NCBI GenBank assembly: GCA_018268315.1
Contig: JAFDWU010000002.1
Location: forward strand, 186,001 to 250,000
DNA: 64,000 nt
Source of the DNA: Armatimonadota bacterium
Lineage (GTDB): Bacteria; Armatimonadota; Fimbriimonadia; Fimbriimonadales; Fimbriimonadaceae
Reading direction: 5' to 3'
The translations under genes were made by a program, and so were the position numbers. Of the stretch, positions 1 through 8,344 are shown one piece after another; positions within the stretch are counted from its first letter, which is position 1, and every line of letters starts with the position of its first letter. The notes under the pieces are model-generated. The model searched no databases. It was not told the origin of the DNA and saw nothing but the letters and a program-made list of their open reading frames with translations.

Positions 1-1
1 A

Positions 2-244
2 GTGCTGTACTACTGCAATGACAAGTTCGGCAGCCGCAAGGGTATCGAGGAAGGATCGATCACGATGCACCCGCTCGGAATTCCCCACGGCCCGCAGCCA
101 GGCGCAGTAGAGGCTTCCATGCCCCACACGCGCACCGAAGAGCTTGCGGTCATGCTGGACACCTTCCATGCGCTGAAGATCGCAAAGAACGCGCTCAGCA
201 TCGAAGACCCCGATTACTGGAAGAGCTGGCAGGCTAAAAGCTAG
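2..244 (+). CDS. hmgA: Homogentisate 1,2-dioxygenase, C-terminal fragment
   Basis: This is the last 80 residues of a gene that starts before the window; the first GTG is only the first in-frame start-like codon. The product would open the ring of homogentisate to maleylacetoacetate in tyrosine/phenylalanine breakdown, using non-haem iron. The fragment has the family's C-terminal cupin signature: a histidine in HPLGIPHGPQPG (residues 23-34), where the PHGP histidine is the expected third iron ligand, followed by RTEELAVMLDTF, as in the bacterial version of the family. The iron-binding His and Glu further upstream are outside the window. Its stop interlocks with the stop of the convergent prenyl synthase gene in a shared CTAG at 241-244. 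Confidence 0.82.
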   Translation: MLYYCNDKFGSRKGIEEGSITMHPLGIPHGPQPGAVEASMPHTRTEELAVMLDTFHALKIAKNALSIEDPDYWKSWQAKS

Positions 245-1116
245 CTAACGCGGTCGATCGCAAATTGGGCAAGGTCCTGCAGCCACTCGGAATTGGGGAA
301 CTTGCCCGAAACCACCTCAACGGCGGCGTCTGCCGCCGCTTTGGCCGCCTCTCGGGAGCCCTCGATTCCATGGATCGTCGGGTACGTTGCCTTCTGTCGC
401 TCGCGGTCCGAACCCGCCGCTTTGCCAAGCATTTCCGGAGTCGAAGTCTCATTCAGAATGTCGTCCGCGATCTGAAACGCCAGGCCGACCTTGCGGCCGT
501 ACTCGCGCAGCGTCTCAACTTGGGCTTCATCGCCCCCGCCGAGCAACGCGCCAATCTCGCAGCTTGCGGCAATCAGCGCGCCGGTCTTCCGGGTGTGGAT
601 GTAAGCAAGCGTCACGATGTCCACATCCTGCCCCTCATTCAGAATGTCCATCACTTCCCCACCCACCAAGCCATCCGAGCCCGACGCCTCGCCCAACAGC
701 CTTAGCGCCTGAACGATGCGGGCAGGTTCGCCCGGGTTGCCGGCAAGCGATTCAAAGGCAAGCGCGAACAACGCATCGCCCGCGAGGATGGCGATCGACT
801 CGCCAAATTCAACATGACAGGTTGGCCGGCCGCGCCTCAGGGCATCGTTATCCAGCGCGGGCAGGTCGTCGTGAATCAAGGAGAAGCAGTGCGTCATCTC
901 CAACGCGCACGCGGCGTCCATCACCGTCTTCCTGTGGGCGCCGACCGCCTCGGCGCTGCTCATACATAGAATTGGGCGCAGGCGTTTACCCGGCGCGAGG
1001 CACGAGTAGCGCATGGCCTTGTGAAGCTCTGCGGGCACCTTAAAGGCGGCAGGCAGCAGCTTCTCCAGGTGCTTATCCACTTCGGAAATGTAGGCATTAA
1101 GTCGGTCTTCAAACAC
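241..1116 (-). CDS. ispA: Short-chain polyprenyl (farnesyl) diphosphate synthase
   Basis: This 291-residue protein has the length of IspA-type trans-prenyltransferases, which condense IPP with allylic diphosphates to make FPP or GPP for undecaprenyl, quinone or hopanoid precursors. Visible motifs are GKRLRP (43-48), which binds diphosphate, the first aspartate-rich motif DDLPALD (83-89) and a GGEVMDI segment (152-158). The second aspartate motif reads DDILN (218-222), so the usual last Asp is Asn; the first two aspartates remain. It starts with GTG at 1116. Divergent from the DUF1015 gene, with about 50 nt between them. FPP and GGPP synthase cannot be told apart with certainty by eye. Confidence 0.9.
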   Translation of the reverse strand: MFEDRLNAYISEVDKHLEKLLPAAFKVPAELHKAMRYSCLAPGKRLRPILCMSSAEAVGAHRKTVMDAACALEMTHCFSLIHDDLPALDNDALRRGRPTCHVEFGESIAILAGDALFALAFESLAGNPGEPARIVQALRLLGEASGSDGLVGGEVMDILNEGQDVDIVTLAYIHTRKTGALIAASCEIGALLGGGDEAQVETLREYGRKVGLAFQIADDILNETSTPEMLGKAAGSDRERQKATYPTIHGIEGSREAAKAAADAAVEVVSGKFPNSEWLQDLAQFAIDRVS

Positions 1117-1167
1117 AGGTTGGCGGGAGTCTACCGCTTAAGCTTGAAGGCATAGGTAGACTGGGCC

Positions 1168-2436
1168 ATGGCTACGATTCGACCCCTGAAAGGGCTTCGA
1201 TACAGCGAGAAGGCCGGCGAACTTGACCGCCTTACCGCTCCTCCCTACGATGTAATTTCTGCCACCGAGCGGGTCTTACTCGAAAGCCGAAGCCCCTACA
1301 ACGTTGTAAAACTCACGCTGCCGGAACGTCATGACGACGACCGTAGCCAGTTCGTGAAGTACGCCCGCAGCGCGGCAACCCTCGCCGACTGGCGGCGCGA
1401 AGGGATATTGAACGTAGAGCCGCAACCGGCCATCTATCGCTATCTGCAGACTTTCAAAGATCCCTACACCGGCGAAAGCCACACGCGCTCATCCTTCATC
1501 GCGTTGCTGAAGACTGAGCCATATTCGAAGGGCATTGTGCTCCCCCACGAGCAGACCTTTCCAAAGCACAAGGCTGACCGCATGCGGATTCTGGAAGCCA
1601 CTCGTGCTCACTTGGAGTGCATTCTTGGCCTGTACGAAGACCCGAGCGGCAGCATCCTTGAAGCGCTGAAATCTGCGCCTGCTACCGGCAGCTACCGCTG
1701 CGTCTCCGACGAAGGCACAACCCAAATTCTTGAGCCAATAGCCGACGGCGAAGCCGTGAAGAAGCTTTGCGACATGTTGAGCGACAAGAAGGTGTGGATT
1801 GCCGATGGCCACCATCGCTACGAGACAGCTTGCGAGTTCCGCGAAACGTTGGGCGAGAAGGACGGGCTGATTCCTGAAGACTTCATTTTGATGGCGTTCA
1901 GCTCCATCGCCGATCCGGGCTTACTGCTGCTGCCAACCCACCGCATCATTGAAGAACTGCCGTATGGCAAGGCCGAAATCCTGCGGCGCCTTGAGACCCT
2001 CTACGATATGCAGGCGGTGCACAGCACACGCCTCAGCGTTGATTTACGGGCCGCCGATGGGCAAGTCTTCGGCCTCGCCCTTCCCGGCGGCGAAGGATAT
2101 ATCCTTCGCGCCAAAGATCAGTCGAAGATCAATGCTCTCACGAGCGATGTCGGCAGCAAGCACCTGAGCAGCCTGGACGTGACGGTGCTCCACAAGGTCA
2201 TCCTGGAGCATCTCCTTGAGGTGAAGGGGCTCGATAGTATCGAGTTCACCCGCGACCCCAAGGAGGCAATCCTCGCCGCGGATGAGGGTCATGCCTGCGC
2301 GTTCCTGATGAATGCCCCCACCGTTGAGGATATGAAGGTGATTGCAACCGGCGGCGAGAAGATGCCGCAAAAGAGCACTTACTACTTCCCGAAGGTTCTT
2401 AGCGGGTTGGTGCTTTGGTCGCTCAACGACTTCTAA
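1168..2436 (+). CDS. DUF1015 family protein
   Basis: A 422-residue protein of the DUF1015 family. The family N-terminus is plain (ATIRPLKGLRYS, then APPYDVIS near residues 24-31), as is the central WIADGHHRYETA block around 209-220, which is the strongest family signature. No signal peptide or membrane segment is visible, so it is probably cytosolic. DUF1015 proteins have no settled biochemical role; some are found near serine or phosphoglycerate metabolism genes, but nothing here shows that. A TAGACT hexamer ends 5 nt before the ATG. The stop codon TAA is directly followed by the ATG of the next gene, so the two are co-transcribed and probably translationally coupled. Confidence 0.85.
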   Translation: MATIRPLKGLRYSEKAGELDRLTAPPYDVISATERVLLESRSPYNVVKLTLPERHDDDRSQFVKYARSAATLADWRREGILNVEPQPAIYRYLQTFKDPYTGESHTRSSFIALLKTEPYSKGIVLPHEQTFPKHKADRMRILEATRAHLECILGLYEDPSGSILEALKSAPATGSYRCVSDEGTTQILEPIADGEAVKKLCDMLSDKKVWIADGHHRYETACEFRETLGEKDGLIPEDFILMAFSSIADPGLLLLPTHRIIEELPYGKAEILRRLETLYDMQAVHSTRLSVDLRAADGQVFGLALPGGEGYILRAKDQSKINALTSDVGSKHLSSLDVTVLHKVILEHLLEVKGLDSIEFTRDPKEAILAADEGHACAFLMNAPTVEDMKVIATGGEKMPQKSTYYFPKVLSGLVLWSLNDF

Positions 2437-3243
2437 ATGGTCATACAACTACTCGGCACCGGGGCCGCCGACGGCATACCGTCGTTATACAGCGATAGCC
2501 GCGTCAGCAGCTTCGCTCGGCAGCACGGCGGTCGAGAAATTCGCCGCCGCGCCTCGGCGCTGATTGATGGCGAAATAAAAATTGACTACACGCCGGATAT
2601 TCAAGGCGAATGCAGCGCGCTAGGTCTGCAGCCGCTTGATTGGTCGCTCGTCATCTTCACTCATTCTGACCCCGACCACTTCGCCCCGCTTGAACTGCAA
2701 TATGCCCTCTATCCGTTCACCGAAAACCTACTAATGCCGTTCGCGATTGCTGCAAACGAGACGATAATGCGCGACTTGTGGAGGATGTATCCCGAGTGGC
2801 CGATGGAACTGCGGGTGACGCGCAGCTTTGAATCCTTTGTTCACGCGGGCTACTCCATCACTCCCATCCGTTCTAATCACTTGGAGGACGAGGACAGCCA
2901 TAACCTGATCTTCGAGAAGGATGGCAAGCGCATCCTCTATGCCACCGATACCGGCGTTTATAAACCCGAAACTTGGGAATTCCTGCAGTCGCTACCGATG
3001 GACATTCTTGTGTTGGAATGCACGGATGGAATATGTAGTTCCGGCTACTGTGGACATCTGGATCTCAAGGAATTTCTGTCTGTTATCGAGAAGATGCATG
3101 GCCAAGGCACCCTCACCGCAAGCTCGCAGATTGTCACCACCCACCACAGTCATCACGGCGACGTTACATACGAAGAGTATGTGAAGCTACTGGAGCCCCA
3201 CGGGGTTATCGCGGGATTTGATGGAATTACCTTGGATTGCTGA
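2437..3243 (+). CDS. Metallo-beta-lactamase-fold hydrolase (PhnP-like)
   Basis: A 268-residue MBL-fold protein resembling the PhnP/RNase Z-like branch: it opens with the strand IQLLGTGAADGIPS (3-16), as PhnP-type enzymes do, and has later metal-ligand blocks (SNHLEDED near 150, YATDTGVY, and HHSHHGD near the end). The hallmark HxHxDH motif is altered to HSDPDH (76-81), so the second histidine is Asp78. This could change metal preference or indicate a divergent activity. No export signal. It starts at the base after the DUF1015 stop and has no own leader, so the two form one operon. The substrate is unknown; a cyclic phosphodiesterase or exonuclease role would fit the fold. Confidence 0.8.
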   Translation: MVIQLLGTGAADGIPSLYSDSRVSSFARQHGGREIRRRASALIDGEIKIDYTPDIQGECSALGLQPLDWSLVIFTHSDPDHFAPLELQYALYPFTENLLMPFAIAANETIMRDLWRMYPEWPMELRVTRSFESFVHAGYSITPIRSNHLEDEDSHNLIFEKDGKRILYATDTGVYKPETWEFLQSLPMDILVLECTDGICSSGYCGHLDLKEFLSVIEKMHGQGTLTASSQIVTTHHSHHGDVTYEEYVKLLEPHGVIAGFDGITLDC

Positions 3244-3265
3244 GGCAGTCTGTTTACATAGTGCG

Positions 3266-3305
3266 TCCTAGCTAATGCCAAGGGAATGGCGGGCGCAGGC
3301 TAGGA
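3266..3305. terminator. Inverted repeat between convergent genes, possible bidirectional terminator
   Basis: TCCTAGC at 3266-3272 pairs with GCTAGGA at 3299-3305 (7 bp); an inner GCC/GGC pair shortens the 26-nt loop. It lies in the only gap between two converging genes, and a short T run follows at 3314-3318. The loop is long, so the call is weak. Confidence 0.35.
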
Positions 3306-3317
3306 TGGCCTACTTTT

Positions 3318-4550
3318 TCACAAGACTTCTTCAAGTGCCTTGATCAGCCGCTCGACCTCGTCCATGGTGTTGTAATGGACAAGGCTTGTTCGCACCACGC
3401 CTTGATTCGGCTCGATCCCCAGGGCCTCGCACAGGCGGTAGGCATACATGTGGCCGTGGCGAACGCCAATGCCGTGCTGCTGCACTTGCGCCGCAATCTC
3501 CTCGGATTTCTTGGCCTTGTGCACGAAGCTGATCGTCGGCACCCGCTCCATGCCACCGGTTGCGGGACCGATGATCTGAATTTGATCCTTCGTCCGCAGG
3601 TAATCCATGATGGCTTTCTGTAGTGGCAGTTCTAGTTGACCCATCGTTGTGAAAGCCGAGACGATCTCTTCACGGGTAGCCAAGCCTTTGCCACCACTGC
3701 CGTTCAGGAAGTGGATGTATTCACTCAGCGCGCAAAGCCCCGCGCAGCCCTCATGGTTGGCGCCGCCGAGTTCGAACTTGTAGGGCCACTCGGTTCTTGG
3801 CACAAAGAAGTGGTTGGGGCCAACTAGCTCATCAAGGGCATCTTTCCTGCCAAACATCGCCGCCAGATGGGGGCCGTAAACCTTGTAAGTGCTGTAGAAG
3901 CTGAAGTCCACATCCCACGCCGCCACATCGAGCGGCCGATGCGGCGCATAGGCGACGGCATCGACGACCACGCGCGCGCCGTACTCATGCGCCTTCTTTG
4001 TAATGCTTGCTATATCCGATACGTGTCCCAGCAGGTTTGAGACGTGGGGAAAGCATAGCAATCGAGTGGGTTTCTTCAGAAGGAAGTCGAGGTCTTCGAT
4101 GTGGAGGGTCTGCGTCTTCGGATCGATCTTCCAAACGTCGACTTCGTAGCCCAGCCGTTCCATCCGCATCCACGGATTTATGTTGCTCTCGTGGGCATTC
4201 TCCGCCACCACAATACGTTCACCGGGTTTCAGATAGCGGCAGTAACACTCGGCCAGCATTGCCATCAGTTGAGTGCTGGATGGTCCAAGAACTGCCGTGC
4301 CGATGCCCTCGCCCCCGAACATGCGGTTGACGAAATCATGGGCGGCCGCCACGATCTCGGTCGCCTTGTTTGAGGCCGGATATCCCGCGCCAAGTTGCAC
4401 GTAGGTGTCCGTGAAATATGCCGAAATCGCATCGATTACGCACTTGGGGACCTGGCTGCCGCCCGCATTCTCGAAGAAGGCGAAGTCTTGCTTGAGGCTT
4501 GGGAATTGCGCGCGAATTTCGGAAATCGACGGAACCGAGGAACTGACCAC
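3318..4550 (-). CDS. Class V aminotransferase, cysteine-desulfurase-like
   Basis: A 410-residue PLP enzyme of fold type I, closest to the cysteine-desulfurase-like subfamily TIGR01976 rather than to the true SufS encoded at 13 kb. The N-terminal FFENAGGSQVP (25-35) corresponds to the substrate/PLP entry loop. VVVDAVAYAPH (194-204) carries the PLP-ring aspartate Asp197, and STYKVYGPH (220-228) the Schiff-base lysine Lys223. It lacks the mobile-loop RAGHHC cysteine of SufS: the equivalent region reads GVRHGHMYAYRL, so cysteine desulfuration is doubtful and a different lyase or aminotransferase reaction is possible. The start is GTG, with a near-consensus TATAAC -10 box 6 nt upstream that suggests a leaderless mRNA. 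Confidence 0.85.
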   Translation of the reverse strand: MVSSSVPSISEIRAQFPSLKQDFAFFENAGGSQVPKCVIDAISAYFTDTYVQLGAGYPASNKATEIVAAAHDFVNRMFGGEGIGTAVLGPSSTQLMAMLAECYCRYLKPGERIVVAENAHESNINPWMRMERLGYEVDVWKIDPKTQTLHIEDLDFLLKKPTRLLCFPHVSNLLGHVSDIASITKKAHEYGARVVVDAVAYAPHRPLDVAAWDVDFSFYSTYKVYGPHLAAMFGRKDALDELVGPNHFFVPRTEWPYKFELGGANHEGCAGLCALSEYIHFLNGSGGKGLATREEIVSAFTTMGQLELPLQKAIMDYLRTKDQIQIIGPATGGMERVPTISFVHKAKKSEEIAAQVQQHGIGVRHGHMYAYRLCEALGIEPNQGVVRTSLVHYNTMDEVERLIKALEEVL

Positions 4551-4574
4551 GGCCTAGTTATATCCGCTATGGCG

Positions 4575-4955
4575 TCACGGGCGCTTTGTCTCATGCTGGC
4601 CCTTCACTTTTTGGGCCGCCGCGCCTTGTTGTTTAGCGTCCAGCTTCTTGTCCAGTGGTTTCATCAGAAACAGCCCGATGAACTGCACCACACAGATTGC
4701 GGTGACCACGCCCACCACCCGCATCACCTTAGACCTCACCGATTTCACCAGCACTGCGAATGCAAGGCCGCCGACGAGAGCAGGTTGCCATGGCACGAAA
4801 TTGCCTGATCCGACAAAGGAGCCGATTTCCACGAGCCCACAGCCGATAAGGAAATAGAGCACGAAGAAGCCAAATTTAACGATCTTCTTGCTAACGTTCC
4901 ACGCGACGATCATCGCTAATAAAAGAACGACTATATAACCAACGCCCGTCTGCAT
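4575..4955 (-). CDS. Small membrane protein of unknown function
   Basis: A 126-residue hydrophobic protein with three or four predicted membrane segments: roughly residues 5-19, 26-50, 62-75 and 83-105. It ends in a hydrophilic, Lys/Gln-rich cytoplasmic-looking tail (DKKLDAKQQGAAAQKVKGQ). The ATG at 4955 is chosen over an in-frame TTG one codon earlier because AAGGT sits about 5 nt before it. It lies 26 nt downstream of purM on the same strand, so it is probably the second gene of that operon. No family is recognised. No catalytic motif is visible, and purine metabolism is not implied by position alone. Confidence 0.65.
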   Translation of the reverse strand: MQTGVGYIVVLLLAMIVAWNVSKKIVKFGFFVLYFLIGCGLVEIGSFVGSGNFVPWQPALVGGLAFAVLVKSVRSKVMRVVGVVTAICVVQFIGLFLMKPLDKKLDAKQQGAAAQKVKGQHETKRP

Positions 4956-4981
4956 CAATACCTTCAGACGCTTGAGCGAAC

Positions 4982-6019
4982 CTAAACGATCTGTACGTCC
5001 TTTGAGCCTTCGGCGACCTCGCCGATAACCGCGGCAGATTCTCCCGCCTGATTGATTCGTTGCACGACTGCCGGCGCGTACTCGCGGTCAACAAACAACA
5101 CCATGCCCACGCCCATGTTGAATATGCGATACATTTCCGCAGGGGGCACATTGCCACACTCTTGAATCATCGAGAAAATTGGCAGCGGGGTCCACGTTCG
5201 GCGATCGATGATCGCTTTAACATCCGATGGCAGGACTCGAGGGATGTTGTCGAAGAAGCCTCCGCCGGTGATGTGCGCGATTGCGCTGATGGCTTCCGAA
5301 TCCTGCAAGATGGGATAGACGGCGCGGAAGTAGCTCTTGTGCGGCCTCAGCAATTCCTCGCCGATGGTTGCACCAACTCCTGGCATTTCATCCTTCACCG
5401 AGTGCAGCGCCATATCGAACAGCGCCTTGCGGGCCAGCGAATAGCCATTGGTGTGCAGCCCGCTGCTGGCGATCCCGATGATCGCATCACCGCGTTTAAC
5501 CTTTTTGGGCAGCCGCTTATCCGCATCCACGACTCCGATAATGCAGCCGACCACGTCGATCTCATCATCCACGTAGACCGTCGGCATTTCGGCGGTTTCA
5601 CCGCCGATCAGCGCGCAATCGTTCTCCTTGCAGGCATCTACAAGGCCGGTAATCACCGCCTCGAAAATCGGGCCGCTGAGGTGAGAAGCGCCAAAGTAAT
5701 CGAGGAAGAAAATGGGCTTTGCGCCTTGGCAAAGAATGTCGTTTACGCAGTGGTTGACGATGTCTTTTCCAAGTCCATCGTATTTGCCAACCATCGCGGC
5801 GACCTTGGTCTTCGTGCCAACGCCATCGATACTGCTAACCAAAATCGGGTTCGCGATATCGGGAAACTGGGCTCGGAATAGTCCACCGAATCCGCCTATA
5901 CCGCCGATTACATTTGCGCTATGGGTGGATTGGATACCGCCGGTAACCGCCCGCAACACTCGGTGGGCTTCGTCGATGTCCACCCCGGCGGACTGGTAGG
6001 TCAGAACCTCGTCTGGCAT
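4982..6019 (-). CDS. purM: Phosphoribosylformylglycinamidine cyclo-ligase
   Basis: PurM (345 residues, normal length) closes the imidazole ring: FGAM plus ATP gives AIR, step five of purine synthesis in the cytosol. The family signatures are clear: the N-terminal TYQSAGVDIDEA, GGFGGLF, the ATP/glycine-rich stretch SSIDGVGTKTKVA, the block HCVNDILCQGAKPIFFLDY, GGETAEMP, and the C-terminal NMGVGM. The related gene purE lies 30 kb away, so the purine genes are dispersed. A TAAAGT hexamer 7 nt before the ATG suggests leaderless transcription. The ATG overlaps, in the opposite sense, an upstream in-frame ATG of the ldcA reading frame. Confidence 0.97.
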   Translation of the reverse strand: MPDEVLTYQSAGVDIDEAHRVLRAVTGGIQSTHSANVIGGIGGFGGLFRAQFPDIANPILVSSIDGVGTKTKVAAMVGKYDGLGKDIVNHCVNDILCQGAKPIFFLDYFGASHLSGPIFEAVITGLVDACKENDCALIGGETAEMPTVYVDDEIDVVGCIIGVVDADKRLPKKVKRGDAIIGIASSGLHTNGYSLARKALFDMALHSVKDEMPGVGATIGEELLRPHKSYFRAVYPILQDSEAISAIAHITGGGFFDNIPRVLPSDVKAIIDRRTWTPLPIFSMIQECGNVPPAEMYRIFNMGVGMVLFVDREYAPAVVQRINQAGESAAVIGEVAEGSKDVQIV

Positions 6020-6026
6020 GCCTCAG

Positions 6027-6032
6027 ACTTTA
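6027..6032 (-). promoter_or_regulatory. Candidate -10 box of purM (leaderless)
   Basis: TAAAGT read on the minus strand, 7 nt before the purM ATG. This places the predicted transcription start at or next to the start codon. No convincing -35 box. Confidence 0.45.
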
Positions 6033-6047
6033 CCCCCTGAGGCTAAA

Positions 6048-6974
6048 ATGCATTTGTTGAACAAGCCCACCCGACTTCAACCCGGCGACCTCATCCGCAT
6101 CGTCGCCCCCGCTTCGCCACTTGAAACGCATCAGCTTGAACCCATGCAGAACCTGCTGACCGCAGAGGGTTTTCGTGTTGAGCTAGGCGAACACGTGCTG
6201 GATAGGCACGGCTACCTTGCGGGGACGGATGAAGCCCGCCGCCACGACTTGGTCCAAGCCTTCGATGATCCAAGCGTAAAAGCGATAGTTTGCGCAAGGG
6301 GCGGTTACGGCGCATCACGCTTCGCCGCGGATCTTGACTTTGCCGCATTGGCCGCCACAAGAAAGTTCTTTATCGGATTCAGCGACATCACCGTGCTCCA
6401 CCTTGGCCTCAATAGGGCCGGCCTTGCCACCGCTTACGCGCCGATGGCGCTTTCCTTCACCGTCGAGCGTCCGCCTTACGTTCTCGACAGCTTCAAGCAA
6501 ATACTGCATGGGCGAACCGCAACTCCGGCAGACGCCCCAATGGGCAAAGCAATAACGGGCGGTACCGCCGAAGGCATCGTGACCGGCGGATGCCTTTGCC
6601 TGCTTACTGACAGCATCGGCACGCAGTGGGAGATGGACACCAAGGGCAAGATAGTGCTGATTGAGGACGTGGATGAATCACCCCACCGCGTCGACGCGAT
6701 GCTAACTCACCTTCTCAACATCGGCGCGTTGCAAAAGGCGGCGGGAATTGTTGTTGGCGAGATGACGCGAACCGACGAAAAGACCGACCCTGGTATCGGT
6801 GGCGTGCCTTGGCGGGAGATCGTCACCGAACGGCTCCAAGGCTTGGGTATTCCTACCATTCTCGACTACCCGTTTGGCCACTTTACGGGGATGCTTTCCA
6901 TGCCACTGGGCATACGTGCGAGACTCGATGCCGATGCAGGCCGTCTCACCTATTTGGAAGACCTATGCGAATAG
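6048..6974 (+). CDS. ldcA: LD-carboxypeptidase, peptidase family S66
   Basis: LdcA removes the terminal D-Ala from murein tetrapeptides during peptidoglycan recycling. The 308-residue frame has the expected catalytic triad: Ser112 in GFSDIT, Glu206 in VLIEDVDE, and His278 in PFGHFTG. The substrate loop ARGGYGASR is also present. The start is set at 6048 because GAGG lies about 7 nt upstream and family members begin close to the KPTRLQPGD segment; an in-frame ATG at 6018 would add ten atypical residues and overlap purM. There is no signal peptide, as expected for the cytosolic enzyme. The phosphodiester glycosidase gene overlaps its 3' end by 10 nt, suggesting a cell-wall-related operon. Confidence 0.93.
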   Translation: MHLLNKPTRLQPGDLIRIVAPASPLETHQLEPMQNLLTAEGFRVELGEHVLDRHGYLAGTDEARRHDLVQAFDDPSVKAIVCARGGYGASRFAADLDFAALAATRKFFIGFSDITVLHLGLNRAGLATAYAPMALSFTVERPPYVLDSFKQILHGRTATPADAPMGKAITGGTAEGIVTGGCLCLLTDSIGTQWEMDTKGKIVLIEDVDESPHRVDAMLTHLLNIGALQKAAGIVVGEMTRTDEKTDPGIGGVPWREIVTERLQGLGIPTILDYPFGHFTGMLSMPLGIRARLDADAGRLTYLEDLCE

Positions 6975-8344
6975 CCGCCAACCTCTGCTTTGCTTTTATC
7001 GTCGCCGCCGCGAGCCCAGCCCAAATTTGGGAGAAGCCGCTTGCGCCAGGGGTGGTGTATCACATGGAATGGGATGCCAAGACCCCGCGCATCATCCACG
7101 CGGTTCGCATCTCGCCAAAGGCGCCTGGCCTTACCCTGAAATCTGAGCTTGCCAAAGGCGTAATGTTCCCCACGGATTCCTCAAGCGGCTGCGACACGTT
7201 AAGCAACATCGCAAAGCGCACTAAGGCGCTCGTTGCGATCAATGGCGACTTCTTCCCGTTTACGGGCGATCCGCTTGGCGTCATGGTGCACGACGGCGTT
7301 CTGTATTCCACCCCGCTTCTCTCGCGCTCAGCGGTGGCTTGGTCCGGACCTGATTTCACTTTTGCGACCCCCACCTGGTCGGGTTTCGTGGAAGGGCTCG
7401 GTAACACCGCCTTGACGCTCGACGGGGTTGATGAAGCGCCTCCCGCAGATCGGATGGTGCTGATTACCCATGTCGCTGGCACCGTCCCGCTATCCAAGCC
7501 GAACACGGTGGTGACCCTGAAATCAGGCGATGTGGCGCCGTCTGGCCAAGTATCCGCAACCGTGGTTAGTAGCGCCAGCGACGCGGCAACCGCAAGTGCT
7601 AAGGAAGGCGAGGTAATCCTCGTCGCAACCGGCACTCGCGCGGCCAGCCTTGCGGGCGCGAAGGCAGATGCCGCCGTTAAGATTTCTACGAAGCTGGAAG
7701 GAGTTGATTGGAGCCATGCCAACCAGGCGGTTGGAGGCGGGCCAACCTTGCTGAGGGACGGCAAGGTGGTCAATGACTGGGAAGCGCAGAAATTCAAGGA
7801 TGCATTTGCCAACAAGCGCCACCCTCGCACCGCAATTGGCCGAACGGCCGACGGCCAGGTTTGGGAAGTGGTGGTGGAAGGCCGCACCACATTTAGTGCG
7901 GGCGCTACTCTCGGTGAGCTAAGCGACATCATGAAGGGCCTCGGATGCGTTGACGCCATCAATCTGGATGGCGGTGGCAGTAGTGGTTTGAACCTGATGG
8001 GTCTCACGATCAGCCGCCCAAGCGAAAACGGAGTCGAGCGGCCCGTTGCAAACGCGGTCGTTCTATCGAGCCCGACCGGAGCGGCCAGCACGGAAAGCTT
8101 CACGCTCAAAGTTGCCTCTGACGTTCCCTTTGGCTCAAACGCCTACGCAACCATAGTCAATGCAAAGGGTGAGACGATTCCTAATGGCCAAGTGTTCTGG
8201 GCGGCAGGAGGCTCTGCGTGGATCGATCAAGGCGGCCTGGTTCATGGTGTTGCTGCAGGCCCAGCCACGGTTTATGCGCTGGTAAGGGGCCAAATCCTAA
8301 GAGCGCGAGTGACGATTGCGGTTGCGCCGAAGAAGGCTGCTTAG
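6965..8344 (+). CDS. Secreted phosphodiester glycosidase (NAGPA domain)
   Basis: A 459-residue exported protein. Residues 1-20 (MRIAANLCFAFIVAAASPAQ) form a signal peptide; the upstream open frame is ignored for this reason. The NAGPA/DUF2233 domain fills about 60-370 and shows its four signature blocks: VAINGDFFPF, AVGGGPTLLRDG, HPRTAIGRTADG and the active-site stretch INLDGGGSSGL. The last 90 residues look like a beta-sandwich, possibly Ig-like. Family members cleave N-acetylglucosamine-1-phosphodiester bonds, for example in teichoic-acid-like or glycopolymer linkages. The ATG lies inside the end of ldcA, so the two are coupled; both would act on the envelope. The stop interlocks with the convergent gene (TTAG, 8341-8344). 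Confidence 0.87.
   Translation: MRIAANLCFAFIVAAASPAQIWEKPLAPGVVYHMEWDAKTPRIIHAVRISPKAPGLTLKSELAKGVMFPTDSSSGCDTLSNIAKRTKALVAINGDFFPFTGDPLGVMVHDGVLYSTPLLSRSAVAWSGPDFTFATPTWSGFVEGLGNTALTLDGVDEAPPADRMVLITHVAGTVPLSKPNTVVTLKSGDVAPSGQVSATVVSSASDAATASAKEGEVILVATGTRAASLAGAKADAAVKISTKLEGVDWSHANQAVGGGPTLLRDGKVVNDWEAQKFKDAFANKRHPRTAIGRTADGQVWEVVVEGRTTFSAGATLGELSDIMKGLGCVDAINLDGGGSSGLNLMGLTISRPSENGVERPVANAVVLSSPTGAASTESFTLKVASDVPFGSNAYATIVNAKGETIPNGQVFWAAGGSAWIDQGGLVHGVAAGPATVYALVRGQILRARVTIAVAPKKAA

Noticed and set aside
387-1043. Plus-strand ORF of 218 codons
   Set aside because: Shadow of the prenyl synthase gene; Arg/Ser/Pro-rich low-complexity sequence.
7060-8109. Minus-strand ORF of 349 codons
   Set aside because: Shadow of the phosphodiester glycosidase gene; no motif, unusual Ser/Thr-rich composition.
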